Assembly (NCBI GenBank): GCA_003139615.1
Contig: PLJH01000138.1
Span: 106,736 to 170,735, forward strand
Direction of reading: 5' to 3'
Length of the DNA stretch: 64,000 nt
DNA from: Alphaproteobacteria bacterium
GTDB lineage: Bacteria > Pseudomonadota > Alphaproteobacteria > Micropepsales > Micropepsaceae
Shown: piece by piece, positions 30,218 through 40,142 of the stretch
Layout of the letters: each line of letters begins with the position of its first letter
Numbering within the stretch: position 1 is the stretch's first letter
Program-made: the position numbers and the translations under genes
The notes under the pieces: model-generated
Database searches by the model: none
What the model saw: only the letters and a program-made list of their open reading frames with translations
What the model was told of the DNA's origin: nothing

Positions 30218-31474
30218 TTGGCTCAATCGCAACGGGCATCGAGCGCCCCCTCTACAATTGTCGTCGGGAGGGGCTCGTTGTCAACATGTTACCATGTTTG
30301 CATTTCACCAAGTCCGCACGTAGGATCGCCCGCGATCGAGGCTGCAAACGCGGTTACGGCCTTAGCGGGAGAGACGGTTATGGGAGGGCAGACACAAGCC
30401 AAGGGGATCGCATCCCGGCAGGCAGGGGCGTCTGAGGCATTCGTGAGACCTACCAAAAAAGGGGAGGCCCTGAACCCGAAATTCGGGCATCCGAACGGTA
30501 TCGGGGAGACGCCAAGCTCGCGCATTTTTGCCGACCTCCTGAAACCAAGAGTTGCCCGAACTGCGGCGGAAAAACCGGCCACGGGCGCGCCCGCGACCGA
30601 GGACATACAAAGTCCAAAAAACCCGGCCTTGCGCGAGGAATTGGTAAGGGCGGCGGAGCGTCTTGGCCGTTCCGTGACCGCCACACACCGACCCGACTCA
30701 AGTCGGGAGCACCGTCTGCAAATTCAGGCTTATGCAGATGTCTACGGAATCAAGTTGTTTCATACGGAAGGAAGCGGGCGGGGACGACTGCTTACAGTGC
30801 CCTCGTCGGAACTCGCTCGCCTTCGCCGCTTACGGCGCGAAGCCGTCCGCGAACATTATAAGGACATTGTTCGGTTCCGGGCCAAGCGCGCGAGCCAGAA
30901 GGCGCTTCGGGCGTTGCGCTCATGGACGCTATCCCTTGTCAGGGTTTCTCTGCGAGCGATATGGAAGGCCCTAAAATTTGTCCTGATCGGCATACCGAAA
31001 TTTATCGTGATCGGCATTCCGCGTTGGATAATCGATCGCGTCATTCGTTTCTTCCGTTACGAGATCGAGGACTTGGCCGAGAACCGAGCCGTTCGAAAGT
31101 TCGTCCTGACGACCATCGGTCTCTATATCCTGTTCGGCATAGCGTGGGGTTTCCATACGCCCATCGATCTGTCGCAACAGGCGGTTCACTGGGGCATTCG
31201 TCACCCCCATACCGTTTGGCGGGCAACGCGAGTTCTTTCGGGCGGCGGCTTCGGTCTGTGGGCGCTTCTCTTGATCCGTAGTTTTCTCGAACGCCGCAGC
31301 GTCCCGCAGCAGGTCTATGTACCGCCGCCGCCCCCGCCGGCTCCGGTTCGGCGCTACGAAATCGAAAACTTCCGCGAGGAAAGCCCGTTTGGCAGCGCCA
31401 ACTTTGCCAAACGCAAACTAATTGCCCGCGCCCTTGAAAGGCAAAGCGGGTTCTCTCCACAATTTGAGGATTGA
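30218..31474 (+). CDS. Hypothetical membrane protein of mobilization region
   Basis: Basic N-terminus, several TM stretches, located upstream of the coupling protein gene. Confidence 0.6.
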   Translation: MAQSQRASSAPSTIVVGRGSLSTCYHVCISPSPHVGSPAIEAANAVTALAGETVMGGQTQAKGIASRQAGASEAFVRPTKKGEALNPKFGHPNGIGETPSSRIFADLLKPRVARTAAEKPATGAPATEDIQSPKNPALREELVRAAERLGRSVTATHRPDSSREHRLQIQAYADVYGIKLFHTEGSGRGRLLTVPSSELARLRRLRREAVREHYKDIVRFRAKRASQKALRALRSWTLSLVRVSLRAIWKALKFVLIGIPKFIVIGIPRWIIDRVIRFFRYEIEDLAENRAVRKFVLTTIGLYILFGIAWGFHTPIDLSQQAVHWGIRHPHTVWRATRVLSGGGFGLWALLLIRSFLERRSVPQQVYVPPPPPPAPVRRYEIENFREESPFGSANFAKRKLIARALERQSGFSPQFED

Positions 31475-31479
31475 CGACA

Positions 31480-33021
31480 ATGACCAATAACCTTCCTGCT
31501 CGTAACAACAGCGTCCCGCCCGGTTATGCGTATATGACGGCGCGCCCCTCCGAGCCGGTCATCGGCTCTCGTGCATCGGACGCCATTTCGCTCGGGCGGC
31601 TCATCGATCGGCAGCACGGCGTTACCGAGAAAATCCGCTATGGCGGCGACCAGCATGTTCTGGTGTTCGGGCCGAACGGCAAAGGCAAAGGCACGCGCGT
31701 CCTGATGCCGAACCTCCTTCAAATGGCGGGCAACAAGTCGATAGTGGTTGTCGATCCGAAGGGAGAGCTTGCCGCCGTGACCGCACCCTTCCGGCGCTCG
31801 CTCGGAAAGGTCGTCATCATCAATCCGTTCGGGGTGTTGGTCGATATTCCGGGTTACCGCGATTTGAAAAGCGACGGTTTCAATCCGCTTGCTCAACTCG
31901 ATCCGGAATCCAAATCGTTCAACAAGGAAGCGGCGCAAATGTCGGATGCGCTGATCTCGGTCGATCCCAAAGACCCGCACTGGGGCAACTCGGCCAGGGC
32001 ACTCGTTGCGGCTACCATCATGTTCACGGTAGTCGAGGCCCGCGAGAAGGGTCTTGTTCCGACAATGGCGCGCGTGCGCGACCTTATCTGCCAAGCGAGT
32101 TCCAAGGGCGATCCGCTCAGGGGAGTCGATCCCGTCGGGATTCCGGCTACGGCCCTCAAAATGATGGAGTCCGGCATAGCGGGCTTGCGCAACAAGGCTT
32201 CGCAATTCACGGACTGGAACCGGGAGATTCAGGGGATCGCATCGACCGCGAAAATCCAGACCGAGCCGTTCGATGACGAGGAGCTATCCGAAGACATTTC
32301 GAAAGACGGCTTCGATTTCCGGGAACTCAAGCTGCGGCCGACGACGGTTTACCTGATCCTGCCGCCCGACGATATGGAGCGCCATTCCAAATGGCTGCGC
32401 CTTGTCCTCACTTCGGCAATCCAAGCCGTGCTCAGGGTTCGCCGGCCGGGCGAGCCGAAAGTTCTTTTCATGCTGGACGAGTTCTTTGCGCTCGGCCATC
32501 TCGAAATCGTCTCGACAGTGTGGGCGCTCGTGCGCGGTTATGGCGTGCAGATGATGCCCGTGCTGCAAGACCTTCCCCAACTCAAGAAACTTTATCCCGA
32601 CATGTGGGAAACCTTCGTCGGCATGGCGGGCGCGATCCTGAGTTTTGCGCCCAACGGCCTGACGACGGCGGAATGGTTGTCGCGGCGAGCCGGCGAAACC
32701 GAACGCCAAACCGAGAGCTACAATTCGAGCGAAAATTCCGGCAGCAGCAGCGGAGGCGGAACAAGCACCAATAGCGGCTCGGAAAACAGCGGCACTTCGT
32801 GGAATCATGGCACCTCGTCGGGTAGCAGCTCCGGCTATAGCCGGAGCCAGACAAAAGCGCCGCTGATGTCGCCGCATAAATTCTTCGGACTTCCGCCCGG
32901 CTTCGGGGTGCTGACGCTCGACGGGTTGTCGGACATGGTGCCGATCTACGCACCGGCCTATTACGACATTCGCCAATGCTGGCTCGTCGCGCGCGACAAT
33001 CCTTATTATCAGGAGCAATGA
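31480..33021 (+). CDS. VirD4/TraG-like type IV coupling protein
   Basis: VFGPNGKGKGTRVLMPNLLQM (Walker A-like) and SIVVVDPKGELAAVTAPFRR; FMLDEFFALGHLEIV (Walker B). Confidence 0.9.
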   Translation: MTNNLPARNNSVPPGYAYMTARPSEPVIGSRASDAISLGRLIDRQHGVTEKIRYGGDQHVLVFGPNGKGKGTRVLMPNLLQMAGNKSIVVVDPKGELAAVTAPFRRSLGKVVIINPFGVLVDIPGYRDLKSDGFNPLAQLDPESKSFNKEAAQMSDALISVDPKDPHWGNSARALVAATIMFTVVEAREKGLVPTMARVRDLICQASSKGDPLRGVDPVGIPATALKMMESGIAGLRNKASQFTDWNREIQGIASTAKIQTEPFDDEELSEDISKDGFDFRELKLRPTTVYLILPPDDMERHSKWLRLVLTSAIQAVLRVRRPGEPKVLFMLDEFFALGHLEIVSTVWALVRGYGVQMMPVLQDLPQLKKLYPDMWETFVGMAGAILSFAPNGLTTAEWLSRRAGETERQTESYNSSENSGSSSGGGTSTNSGSENSGTSWNHGTSSGSSSGYSRSQTKAPLMSPHKFFGLPPGFGVLTLDGLSDMVPIYAPAYYDIRQCWLVARDNPYYQEQ

Positions 33022-33024
33022 ACG

Positions 33025-33321
33025 ATGAGCATAAAACATCTCAACGAAGACGAACTCGCGACTTATCTGATCGGCGCGGCGTTTCGGCGCATCATGGTCA
33101 ACAGAAACGCGGATGAGCTTGCGCGTAGCCTTCTGTGGACGACCTGGCTTCACGCGGTCAATACGTCCCTTACGCCGGAAGAGCACCATCATGTGATGGT
33201 TTCTACCGGTATCACGGACGAAAGCGAGGGGGGCGCTTCAGAGCTCACGCCTGAATTCGAGAACATCGACGATCACGACGATGTAGTTCCGTTTTCAGAC
33301 ACGAAGAAATATCGGAACTGA
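33025..33321 (+). CDS. Hypothetical protein
   Basis: Follows the coupling-protein gene closely. Confidence 0.5.
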   Translation: MSIKHLNEDELATYLIGAAFRRIMVNRNADELARSLLWTTWLHAVNTSLTPEEHHHVMVSTGITDESEGGASELTPEFENIDDHDDVVPFSDTKKYRN

Positions 33322-33326
33322 GTAAC

Positions 33327-33710
33327 CTACCTGCGATTGCGCGAAGATTTCTGATCGTCGCCAGTGGCGCTCAGGCTGTATTTTGCGAAAAGATCGTCGA
33401 GCGCTTCCGCGTAGAGGTCTTGCAGGCTTTTCAAAGGATGATGCATCTGGATCGCGCGCATGTTCGATTTGTATTCGGGGTCGAGCCAGGCGCTTAGTTG
33501 CACCTTACCCTCGCGGCTCGGCGCGGTGTACTGACTTTTCTCGGTGCCGGCTTTCATGTCCTGTAAGATTTTTTCGCCCGCGAGACCGCTCGGCTTACGC
33601 CCGTCCTTAAACATAAAATATTCGTTGTTAAAGCCGGGCCTTGGTTTTTTTTTCGGCGCAGACCGACCGACCCTTACGGGCTCTGCGAACCTGACGGATT
33701 TTTTGGTCAT
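33327..33710 (-). CDS. Hypothetical plasmid/ICE accessory protein
   Basis: MTKKSVRFAEPVRVGRSAPKKKPRPG; VQLSAWLDPEYKSNMRAIQ resembles a ribbon-helix-helix region. Confidence 0.45.
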   Translation of the reverse strand: MTKKSVRFAEPVRVGRSAPKKKPRPGFNNEYFMFKDGRKPSGLAGEKILQDMKAGTEKSQYTAPSREGKVQLSAWLDPEYKSNMRAIQMHHPLKSLQDLYAEALDDLFAKYSLSATGDDQKSSRNRR

Positions 33711-34239
33711 AACCACACCCTTTTTGTTGTCGCGCGAACTGCGGCCCCTTCGGGCCACCGCACCGGGCGAATGCCGTTTCCGGCTTTCATGGCGACGTGT
33801 GAACATGTCGCCATGTCTGATTTGGTAGGAAAGTTCGCGGTTCCTGTCAAACCGTTTTTCGTCGCGTTCAGCCGCGCAGCGCTAACCAGACAGCTTGGAT
33901 AATTAAGCCATTGTGCGCTTTACACACCAATTGACTCGCCTCGCAGAATTAACTTGTCGGCCTGCGATCCGGCTCTCGCAGGCGTTGCCGAACGGATCGT
34001 CAACCCGTGTCGGCGGCAGTGCCGTTCACCGCCAGTCATATATCCCCCCTGCTCGCACGCGACGCACGATCTTCCTGCGGCCATGAAACGCCGCCGGTCG
34101 GCTTTGGGCCGCAAGCGCAGGCAAGCCCTGCGCTCCTCCTCTTCGTTCCGGTCGCAAGCGATGCCGCCGCCTCCCTTCGGCTTCAGAGCCATCCGCATGA
34201 AGACCGCGACCGTCGCGGCCGAAGCAAACGGAGGAAAAT

Positions 34240-34449
34240 ATGAAAGTACTGACGATAACCGAACTGCTCTGCCTGACACTGATCGAACTGACCGAGCTTC
34301 ACGCATCGCTCTCGATCCAGTTGGCAGAATTGCCGGAAGGATCAAGCGAGCAAGCCGATACGCTCGCAACGCTGCAAAATATCCGCGCCGTGCTAGCGCG
34401 GCCGGAATTCCTGCCGCGCCGTGGCGGGCACAACCCGCTGTCGCCGTGA
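34240..34449 (+). CDS. Small hypothetical protein
   Basis: ORF with upstream GGAGGAAAAT. Confidence 0.45.
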   Translation: MKVLTITELLCLTLIELTELHASLSIQLAELPEGSSEQADTLATLQNIRAVLARPEFLPRRGGHNPLSP

Positions 34450-34513
34450 CAGGCGGTTGATTTCGCCAAAGCGATCTCGGCTCGCCCGGATGGGCGAGCC
34501 GATTTTCGAAAGC

Positions 34514-34711
34514 TCAAGACGAAAGCTCTTCGACCTGGACTCCGTCGATACCGCTATCATTGAACGAGAACACTTCAGTCTCGTCATTGGAACTCCAAAG
34601 CTCCATAGCTTTGGCTTCCGCCTCCTCGGAGGAGGTCGCCTCGATGACTGCCACATGCGACAGCCATTCGAGGACGACGACGCGATACCGGCGGGAAGGT
34701 AAGGCGCTCAT
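34514..34711 (-). CDS. Small hypothetical protein
   Basis: ORF from MSALPSRRYRVVVLEWLSHVAVIEATSSEEAEAKA; overlaps upstream gene. Confidence 0.5.
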   Translation of the reverse strand: MSALPSRRYRVVVLEWLSHVAVIEATSSEEAEAKAMELWSSNDETEVFSFNDSGIDGVQVEELSS

Positions 34712-34920
34712 AGAGCGCCCCCCTTCTTTGCCTTTGGCGTGCGAAGGACGATCTGTGCGCCTTCGAGCGGACGGGCCGTGAAGGTGAGATTGAAACCACC
34801 GCCGTCCTTGTGCGGCCAAGCAGCGCCGATTTCCGCCCATGTTGCATTCTGTTCACCGTTTCGAGACACAGCGTAGATGCGATGTGTAGGAAGGGCCTTG
34901 GCGGTTTTCTTGTTGCTCAT
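34708..34920 (-). CDS. Small hypothetical protein
   Basis: ORF MSNKKTAKALPTHRIYAVSRNGEQNATWAEIGAAWPHKDGGGF. Confidence 0.55.
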   Translation of the reverse strand: MSNKKTAKALPTHRIYAVSRNGEQNATWAEIGAAWPHKDGGGFNLTFTARPLEGAQIVLRTPKAKKGGAL

Positions 34921-35474
34921 TTTAGTATCCTTTCAACTGTGGGGCCACGCAGATCGCGGCCTCGATGCGTTTCGTCCTGAGGCGCGAAAAAGCGCAGCGG
35001 TCAAAAGGCCGAAAGGCACTTGCCGTAATGGGGTGCTCGCAATTCTTCATTGGGAGCGGGTTCCCCGTTCGGTTTTGACGGCGGCGCGCGCGCCTGTAGA
35101 ACACGCATCAATTCGAGGCCGATAAGTGGCCCACTGATCTTCAAAAGGTACGGAGCAACTAAGCCGATAAGCCCGAGCGCTCCAAATCAGGTGTGCAGAA
35201 GGGCCGATAAATCCACGGCAGAAATTCCCCGCCAAACGCGCATGGCTTGATTTAATCGTAGCTGCACCGATTCAGCAACGCGCTTGCGTGCGCTTGGGGT
35301 GCTCAGCGATACATGACTGGGCATATATAGGTGTAGGCACTATTTCCGCTGTTGCTCGAAATGTCTTTTCCGCGTCCCTCACTGTCACGCGAGATATAGG
35401 ATGACACGATTTTTACCGCTGCCGATCATGTGGCTAGCATCGGAAAACCTGAAGACGATCAGCGGCGCTTTTCC

Positions 35475-36563
35475 TCAGCAATTCGGTGGCACACACTGAT
35501 GAGTTATTATTCGAACACAATTTTGACCACCACCATTCTCGGAGCACGTACCCGTCATGGTCTCGACGTCGTCGATACGTGTGTCGGTGTAATTCGACAT
35601 CGTCGCACCGCTCACACAAAGAGGATAATCCTGGAGATTGTTGACGTAGCACACCTGACCATTAAAACAGATGCCCTCATGCGGAAGCGCGCAATACGAT
35701 GCCAAGAGAGACGCTGAGCAACCGGCGTTGGTGCCGCCGTTCGTCCCATCGCATTCCCAGCCCCACGGCCCCGGATCGGTGACGGAGGTTGGCGATGCTG
35801 TACCGGCATTGCAAAGGCCGGCCGCATTGACGGACGCAGCGGTTGCATAGGAATTACCGTTGGCAGCGCCGCACTGCCCGTAGATAGCGGCGTTGCCGCT
35901 GTAGGTAATCACCGGCGGTGTCCAGCTAGGATTATTGGTATCGGAATCAAGACCCGTGGATGTGGCGGTAACGGTTTCAATCCAAGGATTGCCGCTCGCA
36001 TCCTTGCACGCAAACTGGAGCGTGACCGTTTGGGTTGAGCCAGTGCCGGTTGTTTGGTCAAACCTTGCATAAGGATAATTTGCCGGCTGCGGGGGCAACG
36101 TGACAGGAAGGCAAGGCGGACTGGGATTGTTCGGATCGTTCGGTGGAATACTAAAAGAGGTAGGCTTTGAGCAATGTTCTAGTGAGACGAAATTCGGGGC
36201 TTTGGCAAGAAAGTCGCTCCACTCCGTGTTCGTGTTGAACGGCACAAAAATCGAGATGCCGGCGGAGCCGTTATCGACGTAGCGGCAATAGTTCCACACA
36301 TCGATGGGTGTCATCGCAGACCCCATGTCACTACGCGCTGCCTGATAAGGCGGGTTCGTAGCTGCCACCATATCGGGATTGTTCGGCGGGATATTGATAA
36401 CCCCGTTTGGATTGCCCGAAGGACACGCGGGCGAGACAATACCGCCTGTTGTCACATCGCATTGACCGGAAGGTAGGTTCTGGGCGCAGGCAGATGAACA
36501 CCAAAGCACTCCAAGCAATGCGAAATTAAAGAGCCACATTGTGCGGGTGCGTGATGCCATCAT
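35475..36563 (-). CDS. Secreted hypothetical protein
   Basis: Signal peptide (FALLGVLWCSSACAQ), Cys/Asn/Gly-rich. Confidence 0.55.
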   Translation of the reverse strand: MMASRTRTMWLFNFALLGVLWCSSACAQNLPSGQCDVTTGGIVSPACPSGNPNGVINIPPNNPDMVAATNPPYQAARSDMGSAMTPIDVWNYCRYVDNGSAGISIFVPFNTNTEWSDFLAKAPNFVSLEHCSKPTSFSIPPNDPNNPSPPCLPVTLPPQPANYPYARFDQTTGTGSTQTVTLQFACKDASGNPWIETVTATSTGLDSDTNNPSWTPPVITYSGNAAIYGQCGAANGNSYATAASVNAAGLCNAGTASPTSVTDPGPWGWECDGTNGGTNAGCSASLLASYCALPHEGICFNGQVCYVNNLQDYPLCVSGATMSNYTDTRIDDVETMTGTCSENGGGQNCVRIITHQCVPPNC

Positions 36564-36797
36564 CCTCCTTGGTGCTTACTGCGTCGTAGCGGCAAAAGTT
36601 ATTTGCATATTCCACACAAATACTCTGCTCAATACGAAGCTAGAAAACGTCGAATACGGAGTCAAGCGAGTTTGTGGTGCCCAGGACGCTGCACAACAGA
36701 GTGCTTGATACAGCGCCTCGCGACCCATGCGTCCTTATCCGGTGCTCACACAAAGGCGAGCCGTCCGAGGACGGCTCGCCGAATTTTCTTAATCCGA

Positions 36798-37697
36798 TCA
36801 TGCCTTCTTCGGCTGCAAACCTTGCAGGAAGTCCGCCGCGCGCTGCGCATAGGCCGCCGCCGTAAAGATCGCGCGCTTGTCGTTCTTAAGCACTTCGAGC
36901 CACGATGCGAGATAGGCAGCATGATCCTCACGCGGTTCCGGCGTGATGCCCAAGTCGGCACACAGGAACGCCGCGCCAAGTTCGGCAACGAGTTCCTCTG
37001 CGGCGTAGCCAGCATCGCCCCACCGCTTGCGCCCAAATTCGCGATTGAGCCGCGCCTCGTGTTTCGTCCAGTGGGTCAATTCGTGCAACAGGGTCGCGTA
37101 GTATCCTTCCGCGTCGCGAAAGCAGTCGATGCAAGGCAGGTGAATGTTGTCCGTCGAGGCGACATAGCAGGCTCGACTGCCGCCATGCACGATATTTGCC
37201 TTTGTGTGTGAGACAAACCCTTCGACGGCTGCAATTCGCGCGACGGTCTCGCGGGACGGTTCCGGCGTCGGATAGAAATGCGCCGGCAGCCCTTCGATCT
37301 GCTCGCAGTTGAAAACGGTATAGCCCTTCATGAAGGGAATCTCGTTCTCGACCTCCTCGCCCTTGGCGTTGGTCTCGGTGCGCGTGATGCGCTCGGCATA
37401 GACGACCGGCGAGCCATGCTCGCCTTTGCGCACCTGTCCGCCGAGTTCGCCAGCTTGCCGGTAGGTCATCCAGATAGGGCAAAGGAACCCCTTGGTAACG
37501 GAATCGCTCCAGAGCATGAGAATATTGATCCCGTTGTAGGGCTGGCCGGTTGCGCGTAGTGGGCGGGTAATCCGTCCGGCAGTGTGCTCCACGCTCCACG
37601 GCTTGAGCCAGGTGCGGACTCCTTTTTCGAGATCGGCCACGATTTTGCCCGTGACGCGAGAATAGATATCCGCTCGCGGACTTGCGTTCGCTGTCAT
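36798..37697 (-). CDS. ArdC-like antirestriction protein (ssDNA-binding plus zincin metallopeptidase)
   Basis: RADIYSRVTGKIVADLEKGVRTWLKPW; LLHELTHWTKHEARLNREFG (HExxH). Confidence 0.85.
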   Translation of the reverse strand: MTANASPRADIYSRVTGKIVADLEKGVRTWLKPWSVEHTAGRITRPLRATGQPYNGINILMLWSDSVTKGFLCPIWMTYRQAGELGGQVRKGEHGSPVVYAERITRTETNAKGEEVENEIPFMKGYTVFNCEQIEGLPAHFYPTPEPSRETVARIAAVEGFVSHTKANIVHGGSRACYVASTDNIHLPCIDCFRDAEGYYATLLHELTHWTKHEARLNREFGRKRWGDAGYAAEELVAELGAAFLCADLGITPEPREDHAAYLASWLEVLKNDKRAIFTAAAYAQRAADFLQGLQPKKA

Positions 37698-37701
37698 GGT
37701 T

Positions 37702-38001
37702 TCAGCCCTCCCGTTCGGGATGGGCGAAGAGGGTCGGCTCCTGATACCGCCCTGCCGTCGTTCGTTCGGCAGGCGGTCGCCGGTCTTCTATGAGTTCGAA
37801 GAGCGCAGGCTGTCTTGCGTTCGCCGATGCCTGCTTTTGCTCGCGGCGAAGTTTGAGAAGGTCACGCCACAAAAGGCGTTTGCCGTTGATCTCGATAAAT
37901 CTCTGTCCGGTCATGTCCTTGCCTTCCGTGCTCGGGTTCCAGCGCAAGCGCGCGCGCTGTGAACCCCTGCCCGTCGGCGAGACCGGGGTTAGCAAGTGCA
38001 A
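37702..38001 (-). CDS. Hypothetical protein
   Basis: ORF adjacent to ardC-like gene. Confidence 0.4.
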   Translation of the reverse strand: MHLLTPVSPTGRGSQRARLRWNPSTEGKDMTGQRFIEINGKRLLWRDLLKLRREQKQASANARQPALFELIEDRRPPAERTTAGRYQEPTLFAHPEREG

Positions 38002-38147
38002 TGGGCGAAGGGCGCGAGGGGGATCACCCGTTCTGCACGGAGCGAAGCGGAGGAAGAACGGGGATACGCGGCCTGAGGTGCGCCAAAGCGCACAAACCCT
38101 TGCGCGCGCGAGGGGCAGAGCCCCTTAGCTATCTGAAGCTGGAAGTC

Positions 38148-39227
38148 TTACTTCAGTGCGTAGCGACGTTTCAGGTCCTGGAGATATTCGACGGGAAATC
38201 CGCGAGCTTCGGTTCCCTCTGTCACGAGACCAAAATAGTCGGCGCTTGGCCCGCATTGCTTTGGGCACGGCTCAATAGCAACGAAAGAAAATACCCGTTG
38301 TTGAGTTTCGTCCTCGTTATCCACGAGAAAAACAGTCAGTTGGATCTCGCTATAACCCTTTTCGCGGTCTGCAAGGTGCAACTTGTCAGCGTCGTCCATC
38401 TGATAGACAAAACCCCAGACCATACGGGAAGCATCCTTCGCGATATTTGCCGCGTCACCATTCCGGGTCACCGAATGCTTCGCAAATTCCAAACGGTAGC
38501 CGGGCAGATATGCAGGCCCCACTGGTTGCGCCCCAGAGGCGGTGCGCAGCATTTCGCGCTCAAGCAAATTTGACCCGTAAGCAAAGTAGAAGTTTCGTAG
38601 AACGGGCATGTTGACACCGCAAATTGCATCCATCCTCCGCAAAAATCTGCGGCGGGCATTTGCATTCTTGTCTCCCGGAGACCTGAGATTATCGCACAGC
38701 TCGCGAAATTCCCGGAGTACGCGCGCATGAAAAATGCGACGATGTATCGTTCGCGTTCCCGTGTCCCGGTTTTTGGTAAGAAGCGAATCGGTATCGATTC
38801 GAAACTTCCAATCTTTCCTCGTTTCGCCATTGTGAAGGAGCGCGTTGCGCACGTATTGAAAAAACTCATCTCGATCTCGTCCGTTGAACTCGGAAAATCG
38901 TGACGATCTCAAAAAGGATTTGAACGATTGCGCGGGATTTATCTCATGTGTCGTACCTCGTCCTTCGCGAAAGGACTGGATCGTGTCGATCAATAGGCAA
39001 TCGAGCGCAAGGATTGCGGCCCCGGGACGGAAAGGCAGCGGGTCCTCCTTGTCGTGGCTGGCGAGTTCCTTGATCGGTTGCAAGAAGCGCTCTTGTATGC
39101 GGCGCTTGAATGCCGCGATTACCTCCACCCAATCGCGAGAGTCGGGCGTTTCTGGGTCAAGACGTTCCCTGACCTGACAATAGTCAGCCACAGTGTAATC
39201 GGAAGCGATCTCGGTGGCTTTATCCAT
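38148..39227 (-). CDS. Gamma-glutamylcyclotransferase-like (AIG2) domain fused to an N-terminal HEPN-like region
   Basis: NFYFAYGSNLLEREML GGCT motif; upstream VRNALLHNGE (Rx4H). Confidence 0.6.
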   Translation of the reverse strand: MDKATEIASDYTVADYCQVRERLDPETPDSRDWVEVIAAFKRRIQERFLQPIKELASHDKEDPLPFRPGAAILALDCLLIDTIQSFREGRGTTHEINPAQSFKSFLRSSRFSEFNGRDRDEFFQYVRNALLHNGETRKDWKFRIDTDSLLTKNRDTGTRTIHRRIFHARVLREFRELCDNLRSPGDKNANARRRFLRRMDAICGVNMPVLRNFYFAYGSNLLEREMLRTASGAQPVGPAYLPGYRLEFAKHSVTRNGDAANIAKDASRMVWGFVYQMDDADKLHLADREKGYSEIQLTVFLVDNEDETQQRVFSFVAIEPCPKQCGPSADYFGLVTEGTEARGFPVEYLQDLKRRYALK

Positions 39228-39330
39228 CGTATTCCTTATGCGCAGGGAACGAGAGTTTTGATGTCCAGAGTTACGCAACAGCGTACCAAAGTCACTGCCG
39301 CATTGCATCACCGATTGAATGCCACCAAAG

Positions 39331-39415
39331 GCGCGAGGGATCGTTACCGAATGGCCGAGACCGCTTGCGGGCTTGGTGAGCGTAGCGAGTAGAGCCCGAT
39401 CCGCAGGACGCGCTC
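39331..39415 (+). repeat. REP-like dispersed repeat, copy 1
   Basis: GCGCGAGGGATCGTTACCGAATGGCCGAGACCGCTTGCGGGCTTGGTGAGCG..GAGTAGAGCCCG. Confidence 0.7.
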
Positions 39416-40061
39416 ACGCCCGGATCGTTAGCATCTCGTTTGGCAAAGGACGTTGCAGCCGCAAGCTCTCAGCGCCGCCCTCAAGCCATTCGGTCTGCTC
39501 GGCACGATCGACGAGAATGACCGGCATCGCTTTCTCGTGCACCGGGCGAACGATATCGTTCGCGTCCGTGGTCAGAAATGAGAAAAGCGACCAGTCGCGT
39601 TCTTCGCGCGCGCGGCGCTTTTGTCCGGGTTGTTCGGCGAGGCGCTCGCCTCGCCAAGGTCGCCAAACACCTGCGAAGCACGCAACCTCGTGTCCAGGCA
39701 CGACAAACCATTTCGAGTTGACGACGGGCTCCGCGAATGCGGTGAACGGGACGAGGCAACGGTACTCACGCGCGGTCAACCATTCGCGATTCACCTGCGC
39801 CCACCATTTGCTTTTCAGATTGCGGATGTTCGTGATCGGCGGCTTTTCTCCCGGTATCGGGGGGAAACCCCAACGCGCCATCGTGAGTTCAACCGAACCG
39901 TCGGGCGCATTCCGCAAGATCGGCGCATCCTGATCCGGGTAGATGTTGTCCTGCGGCGCGAGATTGTCTGTCGCCGATGTCGTGTTCAGAATCCGGTTTA
40001 TCTCGCGCACGATGGCGCGGATGTGGCTGACAGAGCCGTGATTTTCGTAGCGATTGCACAT
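39414..40061 (-). CDS. SRAP / SOS response-associated peptidase family (YedK/HMCES)
   Basis: MCNRYEN start with catalytic Cys2; MARWGFPP; FTAFAEPV; HEKAMPVIL. Confidence 0.9.
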   Translation of the reverse strand: MCNRYENHGSVSHIRAIVREINRILNTTSATDNLAPQDNIYPDQDAPILRNAPDGSVELTMARWGFPPIPGEKPPITNIRNLKSKWWAQVNREWLTAREYRCLVPFTAFAEPVVNSKWFVVPGHEVACFAGVWRPWRGERLAEQPGQKRRAREERDWSLFSFLTTDANDIVRPVHEKAMPVILVDRAEQTEWLEGGAESLRLQRPLPNEMLTIRA

Positions 40062-40097
40062 AGTTGGCCCCCGACTCTTTTGCTGCTTGACTCTTTC

Positions 40098-40112
40098 GTT
40101 CCCGTTTCGTTC
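40098..40112. promoter_or_regulatory. Alphaproteobacterial LexA-type box GTTC-N7-GTTC
   Basis: GTTCCCGTTTCGTTC between divergent SRAP and Y-family polymerase genes. Confidence 0.75.
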
Positions 40113-40142
40113 TATCATCCGCTTCCGGGAGGGACATAGGAC

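Noticed and set aside
37980-38125. GC-rich hairpin region with AGGGGCAGAGCCCCTT considered as a second oriT
   Set aside because: Not adjacent to mobilization genes; more consistent with a terminator or plasmid-type intergenic repeat
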